From JBGPJM01 sp041485385 (lineage in GTDB: Bacteria; Planctomycetota; Phycisphaerae; Phycisphaerales; UBA1924), in the NCBI GenBank assembly GCA_041485385.1, contig JBGPJM010000004.1:1-56543 (forward strand): a stretch of 56,543 bases of DNA, given 5' to 3'. The notes beneath the pieces were generated by a model that saw only the letters and a program-made list of their open reading frames with translations, searched no databases and was not told the origin of the DNA. This document shows positions 14,814 through 23,281 of the stretch, one piece after another. Made by a program: the position numbers and the translations under genes. Every line of letters begins with the position of its first letter. Positions within the stretch are counted from its first letter, which is position 1.

Positions 14814-15794
14814 GTGCCCGAAGCGCCCTCCTCCAGCGGCGGCATCCTGACGACGGACCTGGCGGGGGTCCTGCTTCGCAATCCGGTCATGCTCGCGGCC
14901 GGGACGGCGGGGCTGATGGATGAGCTCGGCGCACCGGCGGGACCGTTGGATCTGTCGCGCGTGGGGGCGGTGGTGACCAAGTCGATCACGCGGGAACCGC
15001 GCGAGGGGAACGCGACGTGCCGGATCATCGAGCACCGCGCGGGGATGCTCAACGCCATCGGGCTGGCGAACCCCGGGATCGACCACTTCGAGCGGCACAC
15101 GCTCCCGCGGGGCGCGGCGGTGCCGACCGTGGTCGTCGCCTCCGTGGCGGGGTTCAGCGTGGACGACTATGTGCGCGTGGCGGCGGTGCTCGATGAGTGG
15201 GCGGACCGGGGGATCAGGGCGATCGAGCTCAACGTATCGTGCCCGAACGTGCACACCGGGACGGAGTTCGGGTCGACGCCGGGGCTGATGCGCGAGGTCG
15301 CGGCGGCGGTGCGGGTGGTGGTGACTCGCGCGAAGCTCTTCGTGAAGCTGTCACCGGCGACGTGCGACATCGTGGGCGTGGCGCGGGCGGCGGTGGAGGC
15401 CGGGGTGGATGGGCTGACGATCAGCAACACGATGCCGGCGATGGCGATCGACGTGCGGACGCGCCGGCCGCGCCTGGCGAACGTGACGGGCGGGCTCTCG
15501 GGCCCGGGGTTGCACCCGGTGGCGGTGCGGCTGGTGCACGAGGTGTACCGGAAGGTGGCCAGGGACGCCCGCGGCGAGGGGAAGGGGGTCCCGATCATCG
15601 GCGCGGGGGGCGTGATGAGCTGGGCAGACGCGGCGGAGTTCATCCTGGCCGGCGCGAGCGCGGTGCAGATGGGGACCGCGCTGTTCGCGGACCCGCGCTC
15701 GCCCCTCAGGGTGGTGCGCGGGCTGGAGAAGTGGGTGCGGTCGCAGCCGTGCTCGGGAGTGCGGGAGCTGGTGGGGGCGGTGGTGCTGCCGTGA
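14814..15794 (+). CDS. pyrD: Dihydroorotate dehydrogenase, class 1
   Basis: FMN enzyme that oxidises dihydroorotate to orotate in pyrimidine synthesis. The 326 residues show LRNPVMLAAGTAG, the orotate-binding AIGLANPGID, the catalytic-loop ELNVSCPNVHTG with the base Cys typical of class 1 (class 2 has Ser), FVKLSPATCDI, TISNTMPAMAIDVRTRRP and the FMN phosphate site IIGAGGVMSWADAAEFILAGA. Cys as base and the cytosolic form suggest class 1B (NAD-linked), but the partner PyrK is not in the window, so the electron acceptor is uncertain. GTG 14814 is preferred over TTG 14805 because AGGGG lies 11 bases upstream of it. Confidence 0.93.
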   Translation: MPEAPSSSGGILTTDLAGVLLRNPVMLAAGTAGLMDELGAPAGPLDLSRVGAVVTKSITREPREGNATCRIIEHRAGMLNAIGLANPGIDHFERHTLPRGAAVPTVVVASVAGFSVDDYVRVAAVLDEWADRGIRAIELNVSCPNVHTGTEFGSTPGLMREVAAAVRVVVTRAKLFVKLSPATCDIVGVARAAVEAGVDGLTISNTMPAMAIDVRTRRPRLANVTGGLSGPGLHPVAVRLVHEVYRKVARDARGEGKGVPIIGAGGVMSWADAAEFILAGASAVQMGTALFADPRSPLRVVRGLEKWVRSQPCSGVRELVGAVVLP

Positions 15795-15800
15795 GGCGGT

Positions 15801-16514
15801 CTAGCGCCGATCGTTCAGCACACCCGAGCGGACGAGGTAGTAGAGAAGCGTGAGGATCGCGGTGAGCGTCGCGGCGACGTAGGTGAGGGCCGCGGCGTTG
15901 AGGACGCGGTTCATCGCCTTGGCCTCGGCGCCGGCGGCGACCAGCCCGGAGGACTGCATCAGGTCCTTGGCGCGCCGGCTGGCATCGAACTCCACCGGCA
16001 GGTTGACGAGCTGAGAGAGCACGAACATCGAGAACAGGCCGATGCCCGCCCAGATCATCCACGAGCCGACGTAGGTGTGAGCGCCGCCCAGCACCGCGCC
16101 GATGATGATCAGCACCCACGACAGGTTGGGGCCGATCGAGGCGAGCGGGACGATCCCGTTGCGGATCGCCAGCGGGCCGTAATGGACCTTGTCCTGCACG
16201 GCATGCCCGGCCTCATGAGCGGCGATGCCCAGAGCGGCCACCGTCCGCCCCTGGTAGACATCGGGGCTGAGGCGGAGCACCTTGTGGTGTGGGTCGTAGT
16301 GGTCGCTGAGGAACCCGCTCGCGGGCTCGATGGCGACGTCGTTGATGCCGTGGGCCTCAAGGATCATGTGCGCGGCCTCGGCGCCGCTGAGGCCGCTGGC
16401 GGCGGTCATCTGGCTGGCCTGGTGGTAGGCCGACTTCACGCGGAACTGGGCCCACATGGCCAGCAGCATCGCCGGCGCGAGGAACACGAGGTAGAGGGGA
16501 TCAAACCATCCCAT
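15801..16514 (-). CDS. Zinc-dependent membrane metallopeptidase, YugP family
   Basis: 237 residues, integral membrane. The protein starts with a transmembrane helix (PLYLVFLAPAMLLAMWA), followed by SLSGAEAAHMIL-like and SDHYDPHHKVLRLSPDVY segments typical of YugP/neutral zinc metallopeptidases. The zinc motif HEAGH (in GIAAHEAGHAVQDKVHYGPL) is intact, and several further transmembrane helices follow. Biological substrates of the family are not established. AGAAGG lies seven bases before the ATG. It is downstream of the DnaJ-like gene on the same strand, 64 bases apart, and ends 6 bases from the pyrD stop. Confidence 0.88.
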   Translation of the reverse strand: MGWFDPLYLVFLAPAMLLAMWAQFRVKSAYHQASQMTAASGLSGAEAAHMILEAHGINDVAIEPASGFLSDHYDPHHKVLRLSPDVYQGRTVAALGIAAHEAGHAVQDKVHYGPLAIRNGIVPLASIGPNLSWVLIIIGAVLGGAHTYVGSWMIWAGIGLFSMFVLSQLVNLPVEFDASRRAKDLMQSSGLVAAGAEAKAMNRVLNAAALTYVAATLTAILTLLYYLVRSGVLNDRR

Positions 16515-16533
16515 GATTCAACCTTCTTCGCTC

Positions 16534-16554
16534 CCGCCGGCGACGTGCCGGCGG
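16534..16554 (-). terminator. GC hairpin between the DnaJ-like and metallopeptidase genes
   Basis: CCGCCGGC (16534-16541) pairs with GCCGGCGG (16547-16554) around GACGT. There is no U-tract; it may be an attenuator or RNA-processing hairpin between two co-directional genes. Confidence 0.35.
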
Positions 16555-16578
16555 CGCCCCTTCCTGGGGCTGAGGTAT

Positions 16579-17616
16579 TTACGCCCGGCGCGGGTCGAAG
16601 TTCGACACATCGGCGAGCTGCTGGTAGAGCCGGCGCTCCTCGTCGCTGATGTTCTTCGGAACAGCGATGCGGAGTTCCACGAGCACATCGCCGGGCCCGT
16701 CGCCGCTGCGCTTGGGGAGCCCCTTGCCGCGCAGACGCAGCCTCTGGCCGCTCTGCGAGCCGGGAGGGATCGTGACGACGGCGCCGCCGCCGAGGAGGGC
16801 CACCTCGACCTTGGCGCCCAGCGCGGCCTCCCAGGGCGCGATGGGGACGATGGTCGTGAGGTCATGCCCGGAGACCTGGAAGCGGGGATCAGGCGCGATG
16901 CGGACCTTGAGGAGGAGGTCGCCGGGCTGCGAGCCGTTCATGCCGGGCCCGCCCTGCCCGGCGAGGCGGATGACGGATCCGTCGGTGGTTCCGGCGGGGA
17001 CGCGGACGTCGTAGGACCGGGTGGTGTGCTTGGCCTCGCCGTCTTCACCGGTCTCGACGACGTCGAGCGAGACGCGGCGCGTCGCGCCCAGATAGGCATC
17101 GGCCAGGGGGATCTCGATCTCGACCTCGTGGGTCTGTCCCTGCCGCTGGCGGGGCGGGCGCCGGCCCGTGCGGGCCTCGCCGGGTGCTCCGGCGCCGAAG
17201 GGCGAGGAGCCGAACCCGGCGCTGCCGGCGCCGCCGAAGATCGACTCGAAGAAGTCGCTGAATCCGCCGAGGTCGTCGAAGTCGAACTGCTGGGATTGTC
17301 CCCTTGAAGCGCCGGCGGCCCGCGGCCCCTGGCGTGCCCGGCGGCCCCCGGCGTGCTCCCACCCCGGAGGCGGCCGGAAGTCCTGGCCGGCCTTCCAGTC
17401 GGCCCCGAGTGCGTCAAATCGCTTGCGCTTCTCCGGATCCTTCAGGACCTCGTAGGCCTCAGTAAGTTCGCGGAAGCGCGGCTCGGCGGCCTTGTCCTTG
17501 TTCACGTCGGGGTGATACTTGCGCGCGAGCTTGCGGTAGGCCCGCTGGATCTCGTCCTGCGAGGCGGTCCGCGGAACGCCCAGCACCTGGTAATAGTCCT
17601 GGTACTTCACTCCCAT
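16579..17616 (-). CDS. DnaJ-type co-chaperone without zinc finger (CbpA-like)
   Basis: 345 residues. The J domain occupies the first 70 residues (QDYYQVLGVPRTASQDEIQR, then KYHPDVNKDK with the HPD motif that stimulates DnaK ATPase). A G/F-rich region follows (FSDFFESIFGGAGSAGFGSS), then two C-terminal substrate-binding beta domains (EIEIPLADAYLGATRRVSL, DVRVPAGTTDGSVIRLAGQG, LRLRGKGLPK). The four CxxCxGxG zinc repeats of true DnaJ are missing, which makes it a type II J protein like CbpA. The ATG at 17616 was chosen because it opens the J domain and has AGGA upstream; the longer frame adds 17 unlikely residues. Confidence 0.92.
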   Translation of the reverse strand: MGVKYQDYYQVLGVPRTASQDEIQRAYRKLARKYHPDVNKDKAAEPRFRELTEAYEVLKDPEKRKRFDALGADWKAGQDFRPPPGWEHAGGRRARQGPRAAGASRGQSQQFDFDDLGGFSDFFESIFGGAGSAGFGSSPFGAGAPGEARTGRRPPRQRQGQTHEVEIEIPLADAYLGATRRVSLDVVETGEDGEAKHTTRSYDVRVPAGTTDGSVIRLAGQGGPGMNGSQPGDLLLKVRIAPDPRFQVSGHDLTTIVPIAPWEAALGAKVEVALLGGGAVVTIPPGSQSGQRLRLRGKGLPKRSGDGPGDVLVELRIAVPKNISDEERRLYQQLADVSNFDPRRA

Positions 17617-17896
17617 CTCGTCCTCACCCTTCCCCGTTGGCCTCGCGAAGTGTGTGCGCGCCGCCACAAACCAATGGTATCGCGGTCAAACGGCATGCCA
17701 GCGGCAACGCTGCGGCGGGGCAGGACGGGAGTGGCAAGGGCGTCGTTGCCGGTCCGAAAGACTCATGGCGGCCGTCGCCGCGGGGGGGTGGTTGCCAATT
17801 TGACAGCCCGGATCGCCGGTGCGGGGCGGGCCGACGGACAAACCCGTTCCCTGGGCCGACGAGCCCGTTCCCCGTGCGCTGCAGCGGGGGATCAGG

Positions 17897-18071
17897 TGGC
17901 ACGGCTTTTGAGGCTTAACGATGCCCCGCGTGATGGCGGGCCGAGATGCAGCCAGCCTTGTGAACCAAGGCTTCATCCGCCGGCGCGCGCCGACGGAATG
18001 CAGTGCGCCGCGACCGTGTGGGATGAGGGTCATGACGACCCCTTGTGTGTCCCCGCGGTCGCGGCTTTTTT
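17897..18071 (+). ncRNA. Candidate small RNA ending in an intrinsic terminator
   Basis: The plus strand shows, in order, a sigma-54-like element TGGCACGGCTTTTGAG at 17897-17912 (close to TGGCACG-N4-TTGCW, but GA instead of the invariant GC at -12), a perfect 7-bp hairpin AGCCTTG/CAAGGCT (17954-17972), a hairpin with one mismatch (17978-17997), and the terminator stem 18007-18071. If transcription starts near 17923 the RNA would be about 150 bases. It does not match tmRNA, RNase P, SRP or 6S landmarks that I can check by eye. Transcription is inference. Confidence 0.35.
18007..18071 (+). terminator. Orphan intrinsic terminator
   Basis: GCCGCGACCG (18007-18016) pairs perfectly with CGGTCGCGGC (18056-18065), with an inner hairpin GGGTC/GACCC (18027-18041), followed by six T residues (18066-18071). 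No protein gene on this strand lies upstream within 3 kb. Confidence 0.7.
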
Positions 18072-18218
18072 GATTGGGACGGGATCCTCCGGCGGGGATG
18101 CGCTCCGGCAAGACTGTGGAACCCTCCGCATGCCGAGAGCGGTACCTAACTAACTAAGACATCCACAACGCGAGGGAAAGGCGCTGGATAGGTCCGGGTA
18201 ACGCCGACGCCGTTCTGG

Positions 18219-18246
18219 TTGCCGCTCTGCCCGCAGGTTGTATAGT
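18219..18246 (+). promoter_or_regulatory. Putative sigma-70 promoter of the metalloprotease gene
   Basis: TTGCCG at 18219-18224 and TATAGT at 18241-18246 are separated by 16 bp. The start codon at 18403 is about 150 bases downstream, so the messenger would have a long leader. Confidence 0.45.
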
Positions 18247-18402
18247 TGCCTCGCAGGTCCGCGTTCCCCCAACCGTGACCGAACTCGATACGAACGGCAG
18301 ACTCCGCAGCCCGGAGGTGGAGCGACGGTGTTTCCTCTGCCTCGAATCCACGATCAATCAGCCGGGTCAACAAACCGTGCCCGGGAAGGAGCCCACTTCA
18401 TC

Positions 18403-20757
18403 ATGAGGATTAGACTGTGTTCGATGGTGGCGTCGTTGGGCCTGGTGCTTGGAGCGCAGGCGGTGACACTCGCCGCCGCCGACCCCATTCCCGGTTCGAT
18501 CGATCCCTCGCAGCCGGGTTTGCAGGAGCTGGTCGCCAATCAGCTTCATGCCTACCGCTTCACCGTGCAGACGCTGCGGGTTCCGCTGAACACCTGGACG
18601 CCGTTCAATATAGACGTCCAGCTGGGGACCGCGGCTGTGCAGATGGCGCTGCTGCCGTACAGCATGCGCGCGGATGACTTCCAGGTTCTCGTGCAGGGCG
18701 AGGACGGCGTGCTCAAGCGCGTCGAGCCGCCGAACCTGGCGACCTACCGCGGCGACGTGGTGGGCGACATGGGAAGCGACGTGCGGGCGTCGATCCGACC
18801 GAAGGGCTTCGAGGCGGTGATCAGGCTCAGCAACGGCGACACGTGGGGCATCCAGCCGCTGTCGGTCGTGGTCCCCGGCGCCGATCCGGCGTCGTACGTT
18901 GTCTACAACCAGGCCGACGTGCGCGACCCGGACCTTCACCACTGCGGCGTGGACGAGGCCATGTCCAGGCAAGGAGCGATCCTGGCGGGGGGCGGCGGCG
19001 GCGTCGTGCCACGGAACACCGGCGACCACATCACCGACATCGCCTTCGACGCCGACCACGAGTACTACGTGCTCAACGCCAGCTCGGTGCCGAACACGGT
19101 GAACGACATCGAGTCGATCATGAATGCGGTGGAGGGGATCTACGAGATCAACACGGGGATCAGCTACGAGGAGACGACGATCATCGTGCGGACGGTGGAG
19201 CCGGACCCATACACGTCGACGGATCCCACCACGCACCTGACCGAGTTCGACACCTTCTGGTCGGCGAACCTGTCGGCCGTCCGTCGCGACGTCGCGCACC
19301 TGTTCACGGGCAAGGCGATCAACGGCAACGTGATCGGGATCTCCGAGCTCTCCTCGATCTGCGACAACACGCGGGCCTACGGCCTCTCCGAGTCGCGGTA
19401 CACGACGAACATCACCCTGCGGCGGTCGCTGACGGCCCACGAGATTGGGCACAACTGGAGCGCGCAGCACTGCGACGGCAGCGGCGACTGTAACATCATG
19501 TGCAGCTGCAACGGCTGCGGGCCGCCGGCGTGCACGGGGGTCTTCACGTCGTTCGGGCCCACCGAGGTCGCGCAGATCACCAGCTTCCGCGCCACCCGGA
19601 CGTGCCTGACGCTCGAGCCGGCACCGATCGTTCCGCCGTTCGTAGAGACGTTCCCCAACGCCACGCTCGATCCGGCCAAGTGGGTGTACAACAAGGGCGG
19701 GGCGCTGTCGACCGCCGGGGTGAACCCCCCGAGCGCGCCCCGCTCGCTGAATCTCGACGCGGCGGGCTCCGGCCCGTTCGACAACGACGACATCCGCACG
19801 CACTTCATCCAGATGGCCGGCGTGACGCAACCGGTTCTGCAGTACTACGTCGAGGCACGCGGCGTGAGCGCCGGCGAGCAGTTGGTCGTGGAGGTGTGGA
19901 CCAGCAACCTCCGCTGGACGGAGATCAACCGCATCACCTCCGACGGTGTCGACGATCCGAACTTCACCTTCTACTCGCACACCCTCAGCGGCAACATGCT
20001 GCACAACGAGTTCCGGATCCGCTTCCGCCCCGAGGTCAACTCGCAGACCGACGATTGGTTCATCGACAACATCTACGCCGGCTCCAACCCCGCCCCCACC
20101 GGCGCTTGCTGCACGGCGGGATTCAACTGCACCATCCTGTCGGCCGCGGCGTGCGCCACGAACGGCGGCAGCTACCTCGGCGACAACACCAACTGCACCG
20201 CCTGCCCGCAGCCCACCGGCGCCTGCTGCCTGGCGGCCGGGGGGTGCGTCCAGATGACCAGCGCCAGCGAATGCATCGTGGCGGGCGGCAGCTTCCAGGG
20301 GATCGGCACCTCGTGCGCCACGCCGGGCGTCTGCCCCGCCGTCGAGGGTGCGTGCTGCCTCCTCAACGGCACCTGCACCAGCGCGGTCGACGCCGACTGC
20401 GTCGCCTCGGGCGGCGTCTTCCAGGGCGAGGGCACGACGTGCTCGGCCGGCCTGTGCCCGCAGCCCGCCGGCGCCTGCTGCATGCCCGACGGGACGTGCA
20501 ACGTCGTGACGGCCTCGGTCTGCACCGCCGCGGGCGGCACCTACCAGGGCGACACCACCACCTGCACCGCCGGCCTGTGCGTGCAGCCCTGCCCGTGCGA
20601 CTGGAACCACGCGGGCGGCGTGAACAGCCAGGACTTCTTCGACTTCCTCACCTCGTTCTTCGCCGGGAACGCCGACTTCAACAACAGCGGCACGACCAAT
20701 AGCCAGGACTTCTTCGACTTCCTGACCTGCTTCTTCACACCACCGGCCGGCTGCTGA
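18403..20757 (+). CDS. Secreted M12-like zinc metalloprotease with Cys-rich repeats and dockerin-like tag
   Basis: 784 residues. Signal peptide (RLCSMVASLGLVLGAQAVTLAA), a prodomain-like region to about residue 200, then a reprolysin/ADAM-like catalytic domain with TAHEIGHNWSAQHCDG around residue 346 (HExxHxxxxxH: three zinc His and the catalytic Glu). A beta-sandwich region follows to residue 560. Four Cys-rich repeats start near residues 567, 606, 649 and 690, each with GACC and a later GGxxxG segment. The end has two degenerate EF-hand loops (DWNHAGGVNSQD, DFNNSGTTNSQD), each followed by FFDFL. It is probably an extracellular protease kept at the surface or in a complex by its tag. ATG 18403 was chosen because it opens the signal peptide and has AAGGAG upstream. 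An intrinsic terminator follows. Confidence 0.85.
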   Translation: MRIRLCSMVASLGLVLGAQAVTLAAADPIPGSIDPSQPGLQELVANQLHAYRFTVQTLRVPLNTWTPFNIDVQLGTAAVQMALLPYSMRADDFQVLVQGEDGVLKRVEPPNLATYRGDVVGDMGSDVRASIRPKGFEAVIRLSNGDTWGIQPLSVVVPGADPASYVVYNQADVRDPDLHHCGVDEAMSRQGAILAGGGGGVVPRNTGDHITDIAFDADHEYYVLNASSVPNTVNDIESIMNAVEGIYEINTGISYEETTIIVRTVEPDPYTSTDPTTHLTEFDTFWSANLSAVRRDVAHLFTGKAINGNVIGISELSSICDNTRAYGLSESRYTTNITLRRSLTAHEIGHNWSAQHCDGSGDCNIMCSCNGCGPPACTGVFTSFGPTEVAQITSFRATRTCLTLEPAPIVPPFVETFPNATLDPAKWVYNKGGALSTAGVNPPSAPRSLNLDAAGSGPFDNDDIRTHFIQMAGVTQPVLQYYVEARGVSAGEQLVVEVWTSNLRWTEINRITSDGVDDPNFTFYSHTLSGNMLHNEFRIRFRPEVNSQTDDWFIDNIYAGSNPAPTGACCTAGFNCTILSAAACATNGGSYLGDNTNCTACPQPTGACCLAAGGCVQMTSASECIVAGGSFQGIGTSCATPGVCPAVEGACCLLNGTCTSAVDADCVASGGVFQGEGTTCSAGLCPQPAGACCMPDGTCNVVTASVCTAAGGTYQGDTTTCTAGLCVQPCPCDWNHAGGVNSQDFFDFLTSFFAGNADFNNSGTTNSQDFFDFLTCFFTPPAGC

Positions 20758-20779
20758 GCCTCGCCGACGCAGGAAGTAC

Positions 20780-20812
20780 ACGACCCCTGCGCCCCGGCGC
20801 GGGGGTCGTTTT
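20780..20812 (+). terminator. Intrinsic terminator after the metalloprotease gene
   Basis: ACGACCCC (20780-20787) pairs with GGGGTCGT (20802-20809), with further pairing GCGCC/GGCGC inside, and TTTT follows. It lies 22 bases after the stop codon. Confidence 0.8.
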
Positions 20813-20864
20813 CTGCGCCGGCCGCGAGCCCGGTCCGGCGGCCCGGTTCCTATGCTTCGCACCT

Positions 20865-21848
20865 ATGACCGACAGCACTGCCAAGGGGCACGCTCACGAG
20901 GTCGAGCTGCCCGGGGTGAAGATGCACATCTACCGGCCCAACGAGCCGGTGACGGTGCGCATCCACCGGACCGAGGTCTGCACCGGGCGCAAGGCCGCGG
21001 GGATCGTGCGGCACGTCGAGTTCGACATTTCCGGGACCGACCTGGTCGGCAACTGCGTCCCGGGGCAGTCGGTGGGGGTTCTCCCGCCGGGGACCGACGA
21101 GAGGAGTCGGCCGCACAAGGTGCGGCTGTACTCGCTGGCGTCGCCGACCCGTGGCGAGGTGAACGCCGAGGGCGTCCGCGTGCCGCACCTGATCTCCACG
21201 ACCGTGAAGCGCACGATCGACGAGCACTGGGAGACCCACCGGCTCTTCCTGGGCGTGGCCTCGAACTTCCTCTGCGACCTGCCGGTGGGTGGCGAGCTGA
21301 AGATGAGCGGGCCCAACGGCAAGCGTTTCGTCCTCCCGGCCCGCCCGCACGAGCACGACTATGTCTTCTTCGCCACCGGCACGGGGATCGCGCCGTTCCG
21401 CGGGATGCTCATCGACCTGCTGGAGGCCGGCGTTCCCTGCCGGATCGCCCTGGTGATGGGCGCGCCCTACGCCTCGGACCTCCTGTACCACGACTTCTTC
21501 CTGCGCATGCAGGCCGAGCACCCGGGGTTCACGTACCTGACGGCGATCAGCCGCGAGAAGCAGGCCGACGGGCACGATCCGCTGTACGTTCAGGACCGGC
21601 TGCGCACCGACCACGAGCGGCTGGCACCGCTGCTTCTTACCGATCGCACGCTCATCTATGTCTGCGGCGTGGCGGGGATGGAACTGGGCATCTTCCAGGA
21701 GCTCGCTCGCCGGCTCACCGGCGACGCGCTCGAGCAGTACCTCCAGGTGGATAAGGTCGCCCTGGGCGACATCCGCGGCTGGACGAAGGCGATGCTGCAC
21801 AAGGAGATCACGGCCACCAGGCGGGTGTTCCTCGAGGTCTACGCGTGA
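20865..21848 (+). CDS. Ferredoxin-NADP+ reductase, plant-type FAD/NAD(P) oxidoreductase
   Basis: 327 residues, soluble. The FAD-binding barrel has PGQSVGVLPPG and KVRLYSLASPTRGE (the RxYS motif that holds FAD), followed by the nucleotide half with YVFFATGTGIAPFRGML (GTGIAP), VMGAPYASDLLYHDFF and the terminal catalytic region VYVCGVAGME-like (IYVCGVAGMELGIF). The sequence ends in VFLEVYA, with no Tyr-Tyr end as in plant FNR, but a C-terminal aromatic is typical of the group. It passes electrons between NADP(H) and ferredoxin or flavodoxin. Similar reductase domains occur in BoxA of benzoyl-CoA oxygenase, but no Box partners are present. It stands alone behind a terminator, upstream of an aminotransferase. 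Confidence 0.85.
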   Translation: MTDSTAKGHAHEVELPGVKMHIYRPNEPVTVRIHRTEVCTGRKAAGIVRHVEFDISGTDLVGNCVPGQSVGVLPPGTDERSRPHKVRLYSLASPTRGEVNAEGVRVPHLISTTVKRTIDEHWETHRLFLGVASNFLCDLPVGGELKMSGPNGKRFVLPARPHEHDYVFFATGTGIAPFRGMLIDLLEAGVPCRIALVMGAPYASDLLYHDFFLRMQAEHPGFTYLTAISREKQADGHDPLYVQDRLRTDHERLAPLLLTDRTLIYVCGVAGMELGIFQELARRLTGDALEQYLQVDKVALGDIRGWTKAMLHKEITATRRVFLEVYA

Positions 21849-22032
21849 ACGGGTCCGCCACACAGTCGCGGAGGGGAGGTCACGGTCACGGATGGCCGCA
21901 AGTGGGGAACAGGGGTCGGGTCCCCCAACCCCACAACCGTCGTCCGTGTCGATCTGTACCGCCCGTGACCCGCTTCGCATCGTTCCTCGTGCCCTCCGTT
22001 TCGCCGTCGTGAGAGTTTCCGGGAACCGCCGC

Positions 22033-23226
22033 ATGTCGCAGGCCGCGTCGCAATCGTTTGTCGCCAGCCGTCTTGCCGCGTTCGGCACGACGATCTTCAC
22101 CGAGATGACGCTCCTGGCGCAGAAGCACGGCGCGGTGAACCTGGCGCAGGGGTTCCCGGACTTCGACGGGCCGGAGTTCGTGAAGGACGCCGCGGTGCGG
22201 GCCATCGCGGCCGGTGAGAGCCAGTACGCACGCATGTTCGGCATCCCCGCGTTGAACCGGGCGATCGCGGATGCCTGGAGCCGGCGCACGGGGGAATCGA
22301 TCGATCCCGATACGCAGGTGACGGTGACCAGCGGGTGCACCGAGGCGATCGCCGCGGCCCTGCTGGGGTTGATCAACCCCGGCGACGAGGTCGTCCTGTT
22401 CGAGCCGTACTACGACTCGTACCGCGCGTGCGTGGAGATGGCCGGGGGCGTGGCTCGGTTCGTCACTCTGGTCCCGGCGGGCGACCCGGACGCCGGCTTC
22501 GCGTTCGATCCCGAGCAGCTCCGGCGGGCGTTCACACCCCGCACGCGGGCGCTGCTGCTCAACTCGCCGCACAACCCGACAGGCAAGGTCTTTACCCGCC
22601 CGGAGCTGGCGATGATTGCGGAGCTGTGCGTCCGGCGCGGCGCGATCGCCATCACCGACGAGGTGTACGAGCGGCTGACGTTCGAACTGGCCCGGCCGCA
22701 CATCTCGCTGGGCACGCTCCCCGGCATGGCGGAGCGGACGGTGACGCTCTCGAGTCTGGGGAAGACATTCAGTCTGACGGGGTGGAAGGTCGGCTGGGCG
22801 GTGGCGACGCCGGCGCTCTCGAAGGCTGTGCGGGCCGCGCACCAGTTCCTGACGTTCGCGACGTGCACCCCGATGCAGCACGCCGCCGCGGCCGCCATCA
22901 TGCACGGGGAGGAGTACGTCCAGCAGCTGGTGGAGCAGTACCGCTCGTCGCGCGACTTCCTCTCCGGGGTGCTGCGCGGCATCGGCTTCAAGGTGTATCC
23001 GTGCGAGGGGACCTATTTCATCATGGCGGACCACGCGGCATTCGGTATGGGCGACGATGTGTCGTTCTGCCGGCGGCTGACCGCGGAGGTCGGCGTGGCG
23101 GCCATCCCCCCGAGCGTGTTCTACGACAACCCCGACAACGGCCGGCGCCTGGCGCGGTTCGCATTCTGCAAGAGGCGGGAGACGCTGGAGAAGGCGGCCG
23201 AGCGCCTGGCGAATCTGCGCGGATAG
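22033..23226 (+). CDS. Class I/II PLP-dependent aminotransferase (methionine/kynurenine aminotransferase-like)
   Basis: 397 residues, cytoplasmic. Fold type I landmarks: VNLAQGFPDFDGPEFVKDAA at the N-terminus, TSGCTEAIAAALLGLINPGD, LLLNSPHNPTGKVF, AITDEVYERLTF, and the PLP lysine in SSLGKTFSLTGWKVGW. The AQGFPDFD start and the SLGKTFS block place it in the subgroup with YbdL (methionine aminotransferase) and kynurenine-oxoglutarate transaminases. The exact amino donor is not shown. ATG 22033 was chosen because it begins just before the conserved N-terminal segment; upstream frame has no homology-like features. A 9-bp hairpin at 23241-23260 lies just after it. Confidence 0.9.
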   Translation: MSQAASQSFVASRLAAFGTTIFTEMTLLAQKHGAVNLAQGFPDFDGPEFVKDAAVRAIAAGESQYARMFGIPALNRAIADAWSRRTGESIDPDTQVTVTSGCTEAIAAALLGLINPGDEVVLFEPYYDSYRACVEMAGGVARFVTLVPAGDPDAGFAFDPEQLRRAFTPRTRALLLNSPHNPTGKVFTRPELAMIAELCVRRGAIAITDEVYERLTFELARPHISLGTLPGMAERTVTLSSLGKTFSLTGWKVGWAVATPALSKAVRAAHQFLTFATCTPMQHAAAAAIMHGEEYVQQLVEQYRSSRDFLSGVLRGIGFKVYPCEGTYFIMADHAAFGMGDDVSFCRRLTAEVGVAAIPPSVFYDNPDNGRRLARFAFCKRRETLEKAAERLANLRG

Positions 23227-23240
23227 CAGGGATTCCTTCC

Positions 23241-23260
23241 ACCACGGAGAGCTCCGTGGT
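23241..23260. repeat. 9-bp perfect inverted repeat between two genes
   Basis: ACCACGGAG (23241-23249) and CTCCGTGGT (23252-23260) are separated by two bases. It lies in the 55-bp gap between the aminotransferase and deacetylase genes and lacks a U-tract. It could be an operator or a weak hairpin. Confidence 0.5.
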
Positions 23261-23281
23261 CAACCTCTTCGAGACCAACGC

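Larger units (their letters stand above)
17617..18402. other. 786-bp intergenic region with structured RNA signals and a promoter
   Basis: No protein gene is convincing. The right half carries consecutive hairpins on the plus strand (17954-17972, 17978-17997), an intrinsic terminator at 18007-18071, and then a promoter-like pair at 18219-18246 that serves the metalloprotease gene at 18403. The terminator has no protein gene in front of it, which suggests a small RNA. Confidence 0.5.

Noticed and set aside
17686..18111. A minus-strand frame of 141 codons across the dnaJ upstream region
   Set aside because: It runs through strong hairpins and a terminator, has no RBS and no family-like sequence; the RNA signals explain the stretch better.
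18367..20862. An 831-codon minus-strand frame opposite the metalloprotease gene
   Set aside because: The plus strand has a signal peptide, zinc motif and tag; the minus frame is Arg/Val/Gly-rich shadow sequence.
20865..21848. Possible benzoyl-CoA oxygenase subunit BoxA
   Set aside because: The reductase domain is similar, but the ferredoxin part and the boxB/boxC genes are absent.
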